A stretch of DNA of 64,000 nt from Eustoma russellianum (Eukaryota; Streptophyta; Magnoliopsida; Gentianales; Gentianaceae): the NCBI GenBank assembly GCA_036186865.1, contig AP025067.1, forward strand, positions 21,808,072 to 21,872,071, given 5' to 3'. Below the pieces are notes generated by a model that was not told the origin of the DNA, ran no database searches, and saw only the letters and a program-made list of their open reading frames with translations. Positions 35,066 to 45,885 of the stretch are shown piece by piece. Position 1 is the stretch's first letter; each line of letters begins with the position of its first letter. Both the position numbers and the translations under genes were made by a program.

Positions 35066-36357
35066 TGATGAGGATCAGAAATCCCATCAGGCGGCCATAG
35101 GTCCTATAACAAGATGGCGGGCTAGAGAACTTGGACATCAAGTTGGAACCTTCTTGTATAGGCATGTCCAAGATGAACCTAAGGCTCATTGGGTTCACCT
35201 TATTGAACCCACATTATGAACGTTAGGTTCTTGCGTGTGTGAGTGTGTGAGTGTGTTTCTTTATTTTGATTTTGTTTTGTTTTCTTGTAATCCTTGTTTC
35301 TATGTGTTTGCCTTGTAGGAAAGAAGGTACATGCAAAGTTTCGTGCCAAACAGAGGTCCAGAAGCTAGCTTTAAAGGCATGTGCCATAGAAGGAGACAAA
35401 ATGAATGTTTGTCATGAGAAGAATGTTTGTCTCCACAAGGACAACCTCAAAGACTGTCCAAGATGGAATCTCTTCTCAAAATTAGCTCAGCATTATCTCC
35501 AACAATCAAGGAAAAAGGGCGCCCAAGTGAAGTCAAAATTGAGATCAACTTGAAGTTAAACTTGAATTCAAATTCAAACATGATTTGAATTTTATTTTCC
35601 AACCAATTTGAGACTTGAATTTCAAGATGCAAGATAAGTCATCCACCACCCTTGGAATCTTAAAACACACGCCCAAAATTTGAAGGAGGAAAGGATTGGA
35701 TCACAACTCAAAAATTGAATCCAAATTTAAATTCAAATTCAAATTCAATTTGGATTCAATCTTCAACCAACTTTTGATTTCAACTCCAATCACTTTCTCA
35801 ACATCAAATCAGGTCTCCAACACCCTCATTAGTCACCCTACATGGCTGGATGAAGAGGAGAAGGCAATCAACAAACAATTCAAATGTTAGCTAGACTTTG
35901 TTTTAAATTTGAATTGCAAACAAGTTTCAATTTTTAAACATTAGTTAGGTAGTTTCTTTAAGACAATATCTAGTCATTTTAAGGATTGAGATGGACGAAA
36001 TTCAGTCTATAAATAAGGCCCTTGGCCGTGTGATGGTAGCTTAGAACATTCATGAATTAAATTTGATCTTTTCTCCATATCTTGTGAGACTTTATTTTCT
36101 TGGTTTTGCATTATAAACCTAGGTTAATATCCTTCAAAGTTGAGCATTTTGAAGGTGTTGTCATTGCTCTAAGGTGCCGTCCAGGAGGGCCATTCGGTTT
36201 GTCTGATCAACAACCATCTTGAAGTCTTGGTTCTTGCTCGTTTGAACCAGTCGTTTGCATCACTAAGGAAGCAAGGGGAAGTCTTCTTCCTTGTTCCTAA
36301 ACCTAGTGAAGGAAGTTTGGAGTTGGAAGGTGAAGGTGCCCACGGTTTCATGCATCA
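35066..36357 (+). repeat. 5' LTR at the head of element 3
   Basis: 1292 bp, TGATGAGG to GCATCA. The coding tail (GPITRWRAREL, FLYRHVQDEPKAHWVHLIEP) is open and stops at 35219. TATAAATAA at 36008. Confidence 0.85.
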
Positions 36358-36480
36358 ATTGGTATCGTTGTTACTCTATTCCACCATCTTTATTCGCTTT
36401 CCTTTCGTTTGTGTCCACTCACTTCAAGTATAGTCTTGTGTCCTTTATCCTACCCCATTCTTCACGTCATTTGTGTTTTC

Positions 36481-36520
<40 letters not shown>

Positions 36521-37052
36521 TATACATATATATATATATATATAAAAGTCTTATGCCCTAAGAATCCTACCTTGAATTTCATGTTTTATTGGTTCTTGCT
36601 GTTCATCATTCAAGTGTCACTCTCTACATATCTTTGGTGTCGAATTTCTGAATTTTTTTATTCAAACTTGAACAAGTTAGGGTTCTTTGCATCTAGGATA
36701 CATTCAGCTTCTTAAAAACTACGATCATTGCCCACAAAGCCACCTAGGTCTCCATTCATCTAGTTGCTACCGAAGCTTTTAGTTGATGATGATTGTATGT
36801 GCCTTGTGATTCATATTGTGTTTGATTTCATGCTTCATCTTGCTGATCATACGTGTGAATGCCCTTCCCAAAACCATAACACAAACGACTGAAACCACCC
36901 AAGCCAAACCTTAATTTCCAAAAACCCTAGTTTTCGGATACTCACCTAAATCCAACTGAAAATCACCCCAACATCCAAACTAACCCTACATCACGTAATC
37001 CCTTTTCTTTTTTCTTTGAACTAAAACTGAGACACTTTTATGGTTGATTCTA
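36358..37052 (+). other. Leader of element 3, first part, with (AT)n run
   Basis: It starts with a degraded PBS (ATTGGTATCGTTG). It matches the A1 leader in stretches and contains an AT dinucleotide microsatellite at 36484-36544. Short readings of alternating Tyr-Ile there are artefacts. No gene. Confidence 0.7.
36484..36544. repeat. AT-dinucleotide microsatellite
   Basis: About 61 bp of (AT)n with two interrupting ATACATAT units, absent from the other leader copies here. Confidence 0.95.
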
Positions 37053-38140
37053 TGATGCGTGCAACTAGTGGGCTCCAATGATTCCACCTTCCAAACGTCC
37101 TTCACAAAGGGTTAGGCACAAGGAAGAAGACTTCCCATTGCTTCCTTGGTGATTAAAAACGTGTGGATTAAGAATGAGCAAGACCAACACTTCAAGATGG
37201 TCGTTGATCAGGCAAACCAATACGGCCCTCCTGGACGGCACCTTTAGGCAATGGCAACACCTTCAATATGCTCAACTTTGAAGGATCTTAACCTAGGTTT
37301 TTAATGCAAAACCAAGAAAACAAAGTATCACACAAAGTGAATGAAATATCAAGAATTGTTATTCATCAAAAGGTTGTTTTTCCTAGGCGCCCCAAGGGCT
37401 CTATTTATAGGCTGCTACTCGTCCTTATTCAGCCTTACAATGAGTAGAAAACATTTCAAATAAGCTAGCTAACAAGTGTTTAAAAATTGAAACTTATTTG
37501 AATTCAAAACTAAAACAAATTCTTGCTAAAATTTGAATTGCTTGTAGATCATCATCTTCTCTCTTCCAGCCGTGTATGATGACTAAATGTAGGTGTTTGA
37601 GACTTGATTTGATGATGATAAAGTGGCTGGAGTTGAATTCAAAGGTTGGTTGAAGTTTGAATTCGAATTGAGTTTGAATTTGAATTCAAATTTGGGTTCA
37701 ACTTTGAATTGTGATCTCATCTCCTCCTTGCTTCAAGAATGGCATGTATATGGCTTCAAGGTGGCTAAGATGTTGAATTCAAATGTTGGTTGAAGTTTGA
37801 ATTCAAATTGAGTTCGAATTTGAATTCAAATTTGGGTTCAACTTTGAATCGTAGGCTCATCTTCCTCTTAACCTCCAAGATGGCGTGTGGAATGGACCAA
37901 GATAAGGCTGAGATTTTCTTGAAATATAAATCTCAAATTGGTTGAAACTTGAATTCAAATAATGGTTGAATTTGAATTCAAGTTTGTCTTCAAGTTTGAA
38001 TGCGATTTAGTCTCCATCTTTGAACTTCAAGTTGGGCGCCACTATGGAGATAATTTGAGCTGGATTTTGAAAATGGAATTCCATCTTGGACACATTTGAA
38101 TTTGTCTCTGTGGAGACAAACATTCTTCTCAAGACAACAT
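37053..38140 (-). repeat. Inverted, truncated LTR copy in the element 3 leader
   Basis: Nearly identical to 33733-34822 in the same orientation. The low end is an exact LTR terminus (TGATGCG...); the high end breaks off inside the LTR at TTCTCAAGACAACAT, the same place where the match to 33733-34822 ends. No target-site duplication is visible, so recombination or gene conversion is more likely than insertion of a solo LTR. Confidence 0.8.
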
Positions 38141-38897
38141 GACCTTGCATACTATATTGCATACTTGAAGGTACCTTGTTGAGATTGAAAGTTCTTTGCA
38201 CATTTTCTTGCCTTTGATTAAAAAAAGGAATCTGAACTTGCTGCCGTTGAAATAGCAAGAAAGGAAGGAAAAAAAGGAACAAGAGAAAAAGCAAAAGGGC
38301 AAAACGTTTGTGCATCACTTGAAAATTTTTGGTGCAATTTGACAACCTTGGATACCATCTTTCATTTCACTATACATAAACCGTCCTCCCCACAATTATT
38401 TTCCCTATACTGCTCTTCTTGAACCAATCACACACTTGGTTGCTCGATTGTTGCATGACTTGAACCATTTTGTGGATAGCGAGTGCACAGAATCAAAATT
38501 AACTAAAGATTGCCCACGGCAACCCTTAGTTCGTCTTTGGTTCAGCCTTATACATAATTTTTGGTTGCTTACTTTCTTTGAATCTTAGTAGAAAAGTTCA
38601 AGTTGTTTCTATTTCTCTTGATTTCGTTTTGATACTATTTGGTGCAACTTGAAAGCAACAATGAGAAACAAGCAGAGATCGTTGTGAATTGGAGAAGCAT
38701 TGGCAAACACTTTCTTAATTGATCGCTTTAAATCTTATTAACTTCAGGTTATCCAATAAACAAAGTGGTAAGAGAGGGAATAAGAGAAAGAGGAGTGTTC
38801 GTATTTTGCTTTTACTAATCACTTAACGTTTACTTGTTTGTGTTAAATTGCTTCTTTTCTTTTCTTTTCGTTTTTCTTTAATCACTTTAGGTAAAAC
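38141..38897 (+). other. Leader of element 3, last part, with candidate intron
   Basis: It matches the last part of the A1 and A6 leaders. A candidate intron runs 38768-38890 (GTAAGAG to CTTTAG), seven bases before the ATG. Confidence 0.65.
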
Positions 38898-41789
38898 ATG
38901 GAGAGCAGCAATCATTTCGCATCTAGCAAATCAAAAGAGGCCGAGACTGTTGACAATACACAACAACAAATACTGGAGATGTTAAAGAAACTCATGCATG
39001 ACAACGAGGTAATCAAACATCGATTGGAGGATGTTGAATGGAGCTACAAGACGAGTGATGGACAAGGCACTAGCAGGGTCGTTCCAATGCCTCAAACACG
39101 GCGCCATCCACCTGAAGAAGTTGAGGATGAAAACCTTAGACCATTGCACATCGAGCCAAGAAGGTTTGTCCCTCCAACGCAACCAAGAAGGTACGCTCCA
39201 AGAAGGTACAATGATGATTACATTCCTTTTGAACACGATGATTATGACTTTGATGACCACCCTCCCCATGGTTACCAAAGACGCCAAAACCCCCTTTTCC
39301 CACAAGATAACGACTTTCTAAAAACGAAGATAAATATTCCAACATTTTATGGTAAAAAGAATGCGGAGGAATATTTGGAGTGGGAAACGAAAGTGGATCT
39401 AATATTTTCTCTTACCAACTACGGTGCGTTACAAAAGGTGAGGTACGCTTCTATTGAGTTTTCTGGGTACGCATTAAATTGGTGGACGAACTTGTGTAGA
39501 AATAGAACTAAAATAAGACAACCTCCAATTGTCACTTGGGAAGAAATGAAGTTTGAAATGAGACAACGTTTTATCCCGAACAATTTTGAGAGTTCTATTC
39601 TCACCAGTTTGCAAAATTTAAGGCAAGGTTCAAAGCGTGTAGACGAATTCTATAAAGAATTAGAAATCTTGTTGGAAAGGTCTAACTTACAGGAACCCGA
39701 AGAAGCAACCAAGGCTTGTTTCTTTCATGGTCTAAAAAGGGAGATTGCACAGCGGGTTGAACTTCAACCTTACCTCAACCTAACGACCATGGTCCACATG
39801 GCTGAGAAGATTGAACAACAACTCAAGGTACGTAATTCCTCCAATTTCAAATCCACTTATGGTACTAATCAATCTTCTTCAAGGTTTTCAAACAAGTCTC
39901 TAGGCAACGGAAACACTCGGCCTACAGGAGGCCAAACACGTGACCAAGGCGCGTCACAAAGGATGGACAACCATGTGCAGGGCACACAAAACCAAGACGA
40001 ACAAGGCAAGCAAAAAGCCTCCACAGGGAACTCCTCTGATCTCTCAAACAGGTCTAGAGACATTAAATGCTATAAATGTCAAGGTCGTGGTCACATAGGA
40101 AAAGAGTGTCCTAGTGCAAAACGAATCATGTTAATTGAGGAAACTAATGAATATGTGACTAAGTCCGAGCATGAAAATGAATCTAAGCATGATAATGAAA
40201 CTGAACCTGAAGAGGATCTAGGCGCAATAGATGATTATGACACTAAGGAATTTCTTGTTGTGCGTAGAGCTTTGAATGCACATCCAAAAATAGATGATCA
40301 TGAACAACATAGAGAAAACATTTTCCATATCCACTGCATGATAAATGATAAAGTTTGCACTATGATCATTGATTCCGGTTCTTGTGCAAATGTGGCTAGC
40401 ATTGAAGTGGTAAGAAAACTGAATTTTCATATGACTAATCATCTGCATCCTCACAAACTTGCACGGTCAAATGATTGTGGTGAAATTATCGTCAGTAAGC
40501 AAGTTTTGATTTCTCTTAGCATTGATAGTTACAAAAATGATGTTTTATGCGATGTTACACCAATGCATGCTAGTCATATTTTATTTGGTAGACCATGTCA
40601 ATTTGATAGACATGTAACATATGATGGATATTTGAATCGTTATTCTTTCAAATTGAATGGTAAACTTTACAAGTTGCATGCACTTCTTCCCCATAAGGTC
40701 CACGTAGATCACCAACGCATGTCTAAGTCTAGGACCGACGCTAAGGAAAAGGAAGCTGAAATTTCAATTGATAAGCATGTCGTTCATGATGAAAAAGTTG
40801 ATGTGCTGAATGAACATGACCGTGTGAAGTTCTTAGAACGTAATGCTGACATTCGTAAGAAAATTCTAGCACAAAAAGAATGCAACTTTGATATCCTTTT
40901 AGACGTAGAAGAGCAAAAAGTATACAGATCAGATCTCTTTAATAAATCGCAAGGTCTTAGGAGAATCGTTGATGTTCATCGTGTTCATATGCATGAGACT
41001 GAGTTGCATGCTGAAAGTGATGAGCTTGAATCTAAAGTTCTTTGTGCTACACATGATTCACATGATTTGCTTGATTTACATGCTGATTTACAAAATGCTT
41101 GGAATGACATTTCAAGTGAGAATAATGATGCCTTAGGTCATACACATGATAATGTTGAGAAGTATGAATCGGTTGTTTATAATAATCATTTGTTTGAGTG
41201 TTTTGATAGTAACATTCCATCCCATGAAAATTCTAATTTATATGAGTATGAATATGAAATTCCACTTGACGTTACGTTGCAAGCTGATTTTGATTATGAA
41301 AATCTGGATGTGACTGCTGATTTGTGCTTTATTAAGCATGATAGTTCAAATACATCTAATTTGGGAGTTCTAAGGAGCGTACAAGGTACGTTGTTTATAT
41401 CTAATGTTTTACATACTTTCTCTTTCATGCATGACAAATCTTATGTGAGGAGTTTTCTACCTACCATGTTAGTGCATCCTAAACACATTAGAAAGAGGTG
41501 CTTCTTGTTGAGAATTCATGTAGATATGTGCTATGATGTGTCGTTATTTTCATATGTCGTCATTCAATTGATTCCTTACCCTAAGCATGTAAGACTAAAA
41601 TTATGTATGATCATTGCACTTGGTTTGCTTGGACTTGTATCTTACATAGTTTATGAATCATTTGTGGAGTATCCCTCTTATCCAATTGTGTGTTTAGATT
41701 TAAGGTCATATCCTTTTGCTGACCTCACACCTTTCACTCACGAACCCTTCGATTCGAGGACGAATCCTCTTGAGGAGGGGGATTTATGA
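38898..41789 (+). CDS. Intact gag-protease fused to a novel pol-replacing domain (963 aa)
   Basis: This is the only long uninterrupted ORF in the window. Its start matches other gag starts and follows a candidate 3' splice site. Residues 1-50 are charged and likely helical; about 142-300 is the gag core (YGKKNAEEYLEWETK to MVHMAEKIEQQLK). The zinc knuckle is at 391-404 (CYKCQGRGHIGKEC) and the intact protease DSG at 492-494. At about residue 622, after DAKEKEAE, similarity to pol stops. Residues 622-939 are a His/Asp/Glu-rich region, then SVQGTLFISNVLHTF, VHPKHIRKR (about 859-867), a hydrophobic stretch, YPKHVRLK (about 894-901) and a likely membrane segment (about 900-922). The last 24 residues (FADLTPFTHEPFDSRTNPLEEG) match the end of integrase, so the segment sits exactly between protease and the pol terminus. 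Function of 622-939 is unknown. Confidence 0.88.
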   Translation: MESSNHFASSKSKEAETVDNTQQQILEMLKKLMHDNEVIKHRLEDVEWSYKTSDGQGTSRVVPMPQTRRHPPEEVEDENLRPLHIEPRRFVPPTQPRRYAPRRYNDDYIPFEHDDYDFDDHPPHGYQRRQNPLFPQDNDFLKTKINIPTFYGKKNAEEYLEWETKVDLIFSLTNYGALQKVRYASIEFSGYALNWWTNLCRNRTKIRQPPIVTWEEMKFEMRQRFIPNNFESSILTSLQNLRQGSKRVDEFYKELEILLERSNLQEPEEATKACFFHGLKREIAQRVELQPYLNLTTMVHMAEKIEQQLKVRNSSNFKSTYGTNQSSSRFSNKSLGNGNTRPTGGQTRDQGASQRMDNHVQGTQNQDEQGKQKASTGNSSDLSNRSRDIKCYKCQGRGHIGKECPSAKRIMLIEETNEYVTKSEHENESKHDNETEPEEDLGAIDDYDTKEFLVVRRALNAHPKIDDHEQHRENIFHIHCMINDKVCTMIIDSGSCANVASIEVVRKLNFHMTNHLHPHKLARSNDCGEIIVSKQVLISLSIDSYKNDVLCDVTPMHASHILFGRPCQFDRHVTYDGYLNRYSFKLNGKLYKLHALLPHKVHVDHQRMSKSRTDAKEKEAEISIDKHVVHDEKVDVLNEHDRVKFLERNADIRKKILAQKECNFDILLDVEEQKVYRSDLFNKSQGLRRIVDVHRVHMHETELHAESDELESKVLCATHDSHDLLDLHADLQNAWNDISSENNDALGHTHDNVEKYESVVYNNHLFECFDSNIPSHENSNLYEYEYEIPLDVTLQADFDYENLDVTADLCFIKHDSSNTSNLGVLRSVQGTLFISNVLHTFSFMHDKSYVRSFLPTMLVHPKHIRKRCFLLRIHVDMCYDVSLFSYVVIQLIPYPKHVRLKLCMIIALGLLGLVSYIVYESFVEYPSYPIVCLDLRSYPFADLTPFTHEPFDSRTNPLEEGDL
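41770..41784 (+). other. Polypurine tract of element 3
   Basis: TTGAGGAGGGGGATT lies before the 3' LTR and encodes the EEGD end of the ORF. Confidence 0.75.
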
Positions 41790-43177
41790 GGATCAGGGAT
41801 CCCATCAAGAGGTCATGTGTCCTATGACAAGAAGGAGGAAACTTGGACATCAAGTTGAAACCTTCTTGTACAAGCATGTTCAAGATGAACCTAAGGCTCA
41901 GTGGGTTCACCTCATGGAACCAACATTATGAACGTGTTTTCCCACCCCCCAAAACGTGTGTTCTTTATTTTTTAATCTTGATTTCTTGTGATCCTTGTTT
42001 CTTTGTGTTTGGTTTGTAGGTAAGTAGGTACATGGAAGTTCCAAGACAAATGGAGGTCCATAAAGGGTTTAAATGCATGTGTTTCAAAAAGGGAGACAAA
42101 AGGAATGTTGTCTTGAGAAGAATGTTTGTCTCCACCAAGACAAGTTCAAATGAGGTCCAAGATGGAATTCCTTTTCAAAATGAACTCAAAATTATTTCCA
42201 ACCATCAACAAAGGAGGCGGCCACATGGAATTCAAAAAGGAAGACCAAAATTGAATTCAAACTTGAAATTTAAACCATGATTTGAATTCAAGTTTCAACC
42301 AATTTGATATTTAAGTGTCAAGAAGTTTTCAGCCATCATTGACCCATCCACACGCCATATTTTGAAGAAGGAAGGAGATGAGATCACAATTCAAATTTGA
42401 ATCCAAATTTGAATCCAAATTCAAACTCAATTTGAATTCAATTTTCAACCAACCTTTGAATTCAATTCCAACCACTTTATCATCTTCAAATCAGGGTTCC
42501 AACACCTCATCATTCATCAAAATTGCCTGGAAGAAGTGTAGAGGATAATCTATAATCAATTAAAAGTGAACTCCAATTCAAACTCAACTTGAATTCAGAC
42601 TTCACCCAATTTTTGAATTCAACTTCAACCACATCCTACTCATCAAATCAGCTTCTCCAAGTCCTCATTTGATCATCATACACGGCTGGATATGTGAAGA
42701 TGGCATCCTATAATCAATTCAAATTTTAGCTAGGATTTGTTTTATTTTTGAATTCAAACAATTTTCAATTTTTAAACACTTGTTAGCTAGTTTATTTGAA
42801 ATCATTTCTACTCATTTTAAGGCTGAAAGTGACGAGTATTCAGCCTATAAATAGACCCCTTGGGGCGCCTAGGAGAATAACCTTGGATGAATAAAAATTC
42901 TTGATAATTTCTTCACTTCTTGTGAGACTTTGTTTTCTTTGTTTTGCATTAAAAACCTAAGTTAAGATCCTTCAAAGTTGAGCATTTTGAAGGTGTTGCC
43001 ATTGCTTAAAGGTGCCGTACAGGAGGGCCATTGTGGTTTGCCTGATCAACGACCATCTTGAAGTGTTGGTTCTTGCTCGTTTGAACCATACGTTTGTTTC
43101 ACTAAGGAAGCAAGGGGAAGTCTTCTTCCTTTTGCCTAACCCTTTGTTAAGTCTTCTTCCACGTGTTGTACGCATCA
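41785..43177 (+). repeat. 3' LTR of element 3
   Basis: About 1393 bp. The first bases read TATGAGG instead of TGATGAGG, a small loss that moves the coding tail out of the ORF 38898 frame. The tail (PMTRRRKLGHQVETFLYKHV ... WVHLMEPTL) is still open to 41931. TATAAATAG at 42846. It ends GCATCA at 43177. Its GGGGCGCCTAGG stretch matches the minus LTRs at 33733 and 37053 better than the 5' LTR at 35066. Confidence 0.82.
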
Positions 43178-43912
43178 CTTTTTCTTGCTTTGTAAGGTCA
43201 TTTGGTGTCGTTTTGGTGTTCAAACGGCGTGCATGGCATGGGAAGATGGCTTAAAGAATTCAAAACAAGTGTTGCTAAAGAGCTGAAAATTGCATGAATT
43301 TTGTGGATGCATAACTCATTCATACAAACTCCAAATTGGGTCATTCAAAAGCCAACGGTCAAGTTCAGGACGTGAACTAAAATTCTCAAGATAGACTCGC
43401 CGTCAAAAATGAGCTTGTATCCTTGGGAAAAGTCTACTTCTTGGAGTTTGACCTTCTTTAACCCAGTTGAAGGCTCCCAAACATTTTTGTCTGCCTTCTA
43501 AGACCATATTAGATGTTCTTTATTGTGTTTTTGACTAAATTAAGTGATAGGAAGGGTCTTATTCCTATTTAAACTCATGTAGACCGATTTGGAATCCAGA
43601 TTTGTTGTATATGAAACTTTTCTTGCTTTTCCATTGAGAAGCTGCACTTTGTTTTCTTGGTTTTGCACTAAAAATCAAGGTTAAGATCTCTCAAAGATTG
43701 AGCTATTTGTGGGTGATTGCCATTGCGAAAGAATATCATCTAGGATGGTTGAATCAACTTGCCTAAGCAACGACTATTCCAATGCAAAGGAAAGCTCACT
43801 AGGCTGATTCTAACGCAAGGGAAGCAAAGGGGACTACAAATCCTTTATGCCTAAACCATTGTGAAGGAGGAGGCTTGAGGTGGAGAGTGGATCATGCATC
43901 GCGTACACATCA
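43178..43912 (+). repeat. LTR remnant of the element C family
   Basis: Homologous to 30833-31256 (reverse complement) over about 43600-43895 and ending ACATCA at 43912. Its beginning is cut by the element 3 LTR. No gene. Confidence 0.65.
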
Positions 43913-44147
43913 ATTTGTTATCAAAGCAAGGTCACTCTTTTCATCCTTTATCATTTCGTTTTATGTCATTCTTGTTGTCACCACCAATCTAATTTCTCAC
44001 CACCATTTCTTCACCATCCAAACATTTTCTTTTCATTCCTTTTGCATTAAAGAAAAAATCACAGCCTAGATTCGCACAAACTAAAACCGTGGGATAACTT
44101 AGGAAACAAAAGACTACATCTTTTGCAACCAACTTAGAATACGGTTT
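43913..44147 (+). other. Leader fragment after the C-type LTR
   Basis: It begins with a degraded PBS (TTGTTATCAAAGC) and matches the element C leader near 24390-24440. It is interrupted by the next LTR. No coding sequence. Confidence 0.55.
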
Positions 44148-45605
44148 TGATGAGGTACAGGTGCTATGTGGCACAAAGGCCAGGCAAGTAAAGTGACAAG
44201 AAGTATGACAAAGAGTTTTACACAAGAAGTTGATGCATTCTTGTCAAACATATGCGAGACGAGCCTATGAATAAAGAGGGCCATTGGGTTCACCTACTTG
44301 AACCCAATCTTTGAGTTTTTGTGTGTTGTAATATATATGAGTCATTGTATTATTTCTTTCATTCCTTGAGTCATTTATTTAATGTTTCTTGTTTGTAAAG
44401 GTTGTTGTTTCGGTCTTGCACGACCAAACTTTGAGTCTTTTAGCTTGTTAGGCCTTTAGAGTTGTTTATCATGTTTCTATGTTTATTAGAATTGTTTTAA
44501 GGACTTGTAAGGTTGTTGGAGACGTTTGAAGACCAAAGGAGTTAAAGAGAAGCAAGCCCATTTCGGAATGTAATTTTTCGGCAGGACCAGTTTTTCTGAA
44601 ACAGCTGTATCTCTTCAACCACAAGGACAAATCAAGTGATTCAAGTTTCGTTGGAAAGAAAAGACAAAGATCTAATACATTCATTTTTTGCATATCTCCA
44701 AGACCTGTCGTCGTGATGGCCAAAACTAGCGTTGAAGTTCAAGTACTGTTTTCACCAAATTCTGTGACACGCTTTTAGTAATTTGGACTTATCTCTTCAA
44801 TGGGTGGGCCAAATTCAGAGAAATACTTATGTTTATTTTTTACACTCAATGGGCTACAATTCTCTAAGAGGAGTCAAGGCCTAATTCGAACTGGAAGTGA
44901 TCCAAAAAGTAGGCCATAATTCAGACAAGTTTTCAGGAGCCCATACTGAAAACATTCTGGACACCCAAAATTTGGAGGGCCATATCTAACTCATCTCATG
45001 TCCAAATGAAGTGATACAAAAGTCCAAATTAGATTTTAGATCATGATATACAATTCTCAAAAAGGGATAAAGACCTGAATCTATTTCTATAAGGGGTCAG
45101 ACCGTTTGCCATATTTTTAGCCCTTTTTGTAGCCTTTTTGACTAGCTGTTTGAGTAGTGATATAAGTCTGAACTTGATATAAGACTAGACTATTTTTAAT
45201 CTTCTTGGCCCTATTTAAATGGGTCATGGCCGGCCTTAGCATATAGAAAAAGTTGGAGAATTGTTCATAAGAATTCTTAGGCAAAAATAGCATACTTTCT
45301 CTTCACAAACACTTGTTAGTTTTGCTTTGATTATCTTAAGAACAACTTGAGTGCTTTCTTTGTTTCTTTGAAGATCAAATTTAGAATCCAATTAAGGTCC
45401 TTGTGGGGGATATCCAAGATCAAAGGTGAGGCCATCCAAGAAGGTGCAAACTTGCTTGAGAAACGGGAAATTTTTGAAGGAGAAAGGCTCAAACAAAAAA
45501 CCTTGGTGACCAACAGCTAGGAGGGAGTTAAACTCTTGCCTACAACCGTTAAGGATCCAAGTATTAAAGAAGATGATTCGTACAACATGCGACAACCGCA
45601 CATCA
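44148..45605 (+). repeat. LTR of a further gypsy subfamily
   Basis: TGATGAGGTACAGG to CGCACATCA, about 1458 bp, followed by a perfect PBS. Near 44235-44316 a degenerate coding tail can be read, ending HWVHLLEPNL. No second copy is present, so it is the 5' LTR of a truncated element. Confidence 0.7.
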
Positions 45606-45784
45606 GTTTGGTATCAGAGCAAAGGTTCTCCTTTAATTTATCCTTCATTTTGTCTCTTTTCTGTCTTCATCTTTGTGTCATCAAAAAAATTCTATTCCAA
45701 AAAAAAATCAGCCTTAAAACTTTCATCTTACTTGCTATTTTATTAAAAAAACACAACCTATCTTTCTGGACTGGACAATATCAA
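45606..45784 (+). other. PBS and leader stub
   Basis: TGGTATCAGAGC at 45609-45620 is a perfect initiator-Met type PBS. The leader runs about 160 bp before unrelated repeat sequence starts. Confidence 0.65.
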
Positions 45785-45885
45785 TAGCTTGACATATTGG
45801 ACTTATTGGACATTTTGGACCTATTTGACATATTGGACACTTTGGACCTATTGGACCATATTGGACAATTTAGCCATATTGGACA
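45785..45885. repeat. Degenerate tandem repeat of TTGGAC units
   Basis: About ten TTGGAC/TTGACA words at 8-12 bp spacing (for example CATATTGGACTTATTGGAC), found nowhere else in the window. Confidence 0.75.

Larger units (their letters stand above)
35066..43177 (+). mobile_element. Element 3: gag-protease plus unrelated ORF in place of pol
   Basis: 5' LTR, degenerate PBS, leader interrupted by an inverted LTR copy, a 963-codon ORF, polypurine tract, 3' LTR. The LTRs are of the same family but clearly diverged, and I see no matching target-site duplication. So the 5' LTR and ORF may have been joined by recombination. It lacks RT, RNase H and integrase. Confidence 0.75.

Noticed and set aside
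36473..36545. Open frames of alternating Tyr-Ile
   Set aside because: They are read from the (AT)n microsatellite and carry no protein signature.
38007..38345. Minus-strand ORF across the LTR-leader junction
   Set aside because: It spans two unrelated pieces joined by recombination and has no conserved content.
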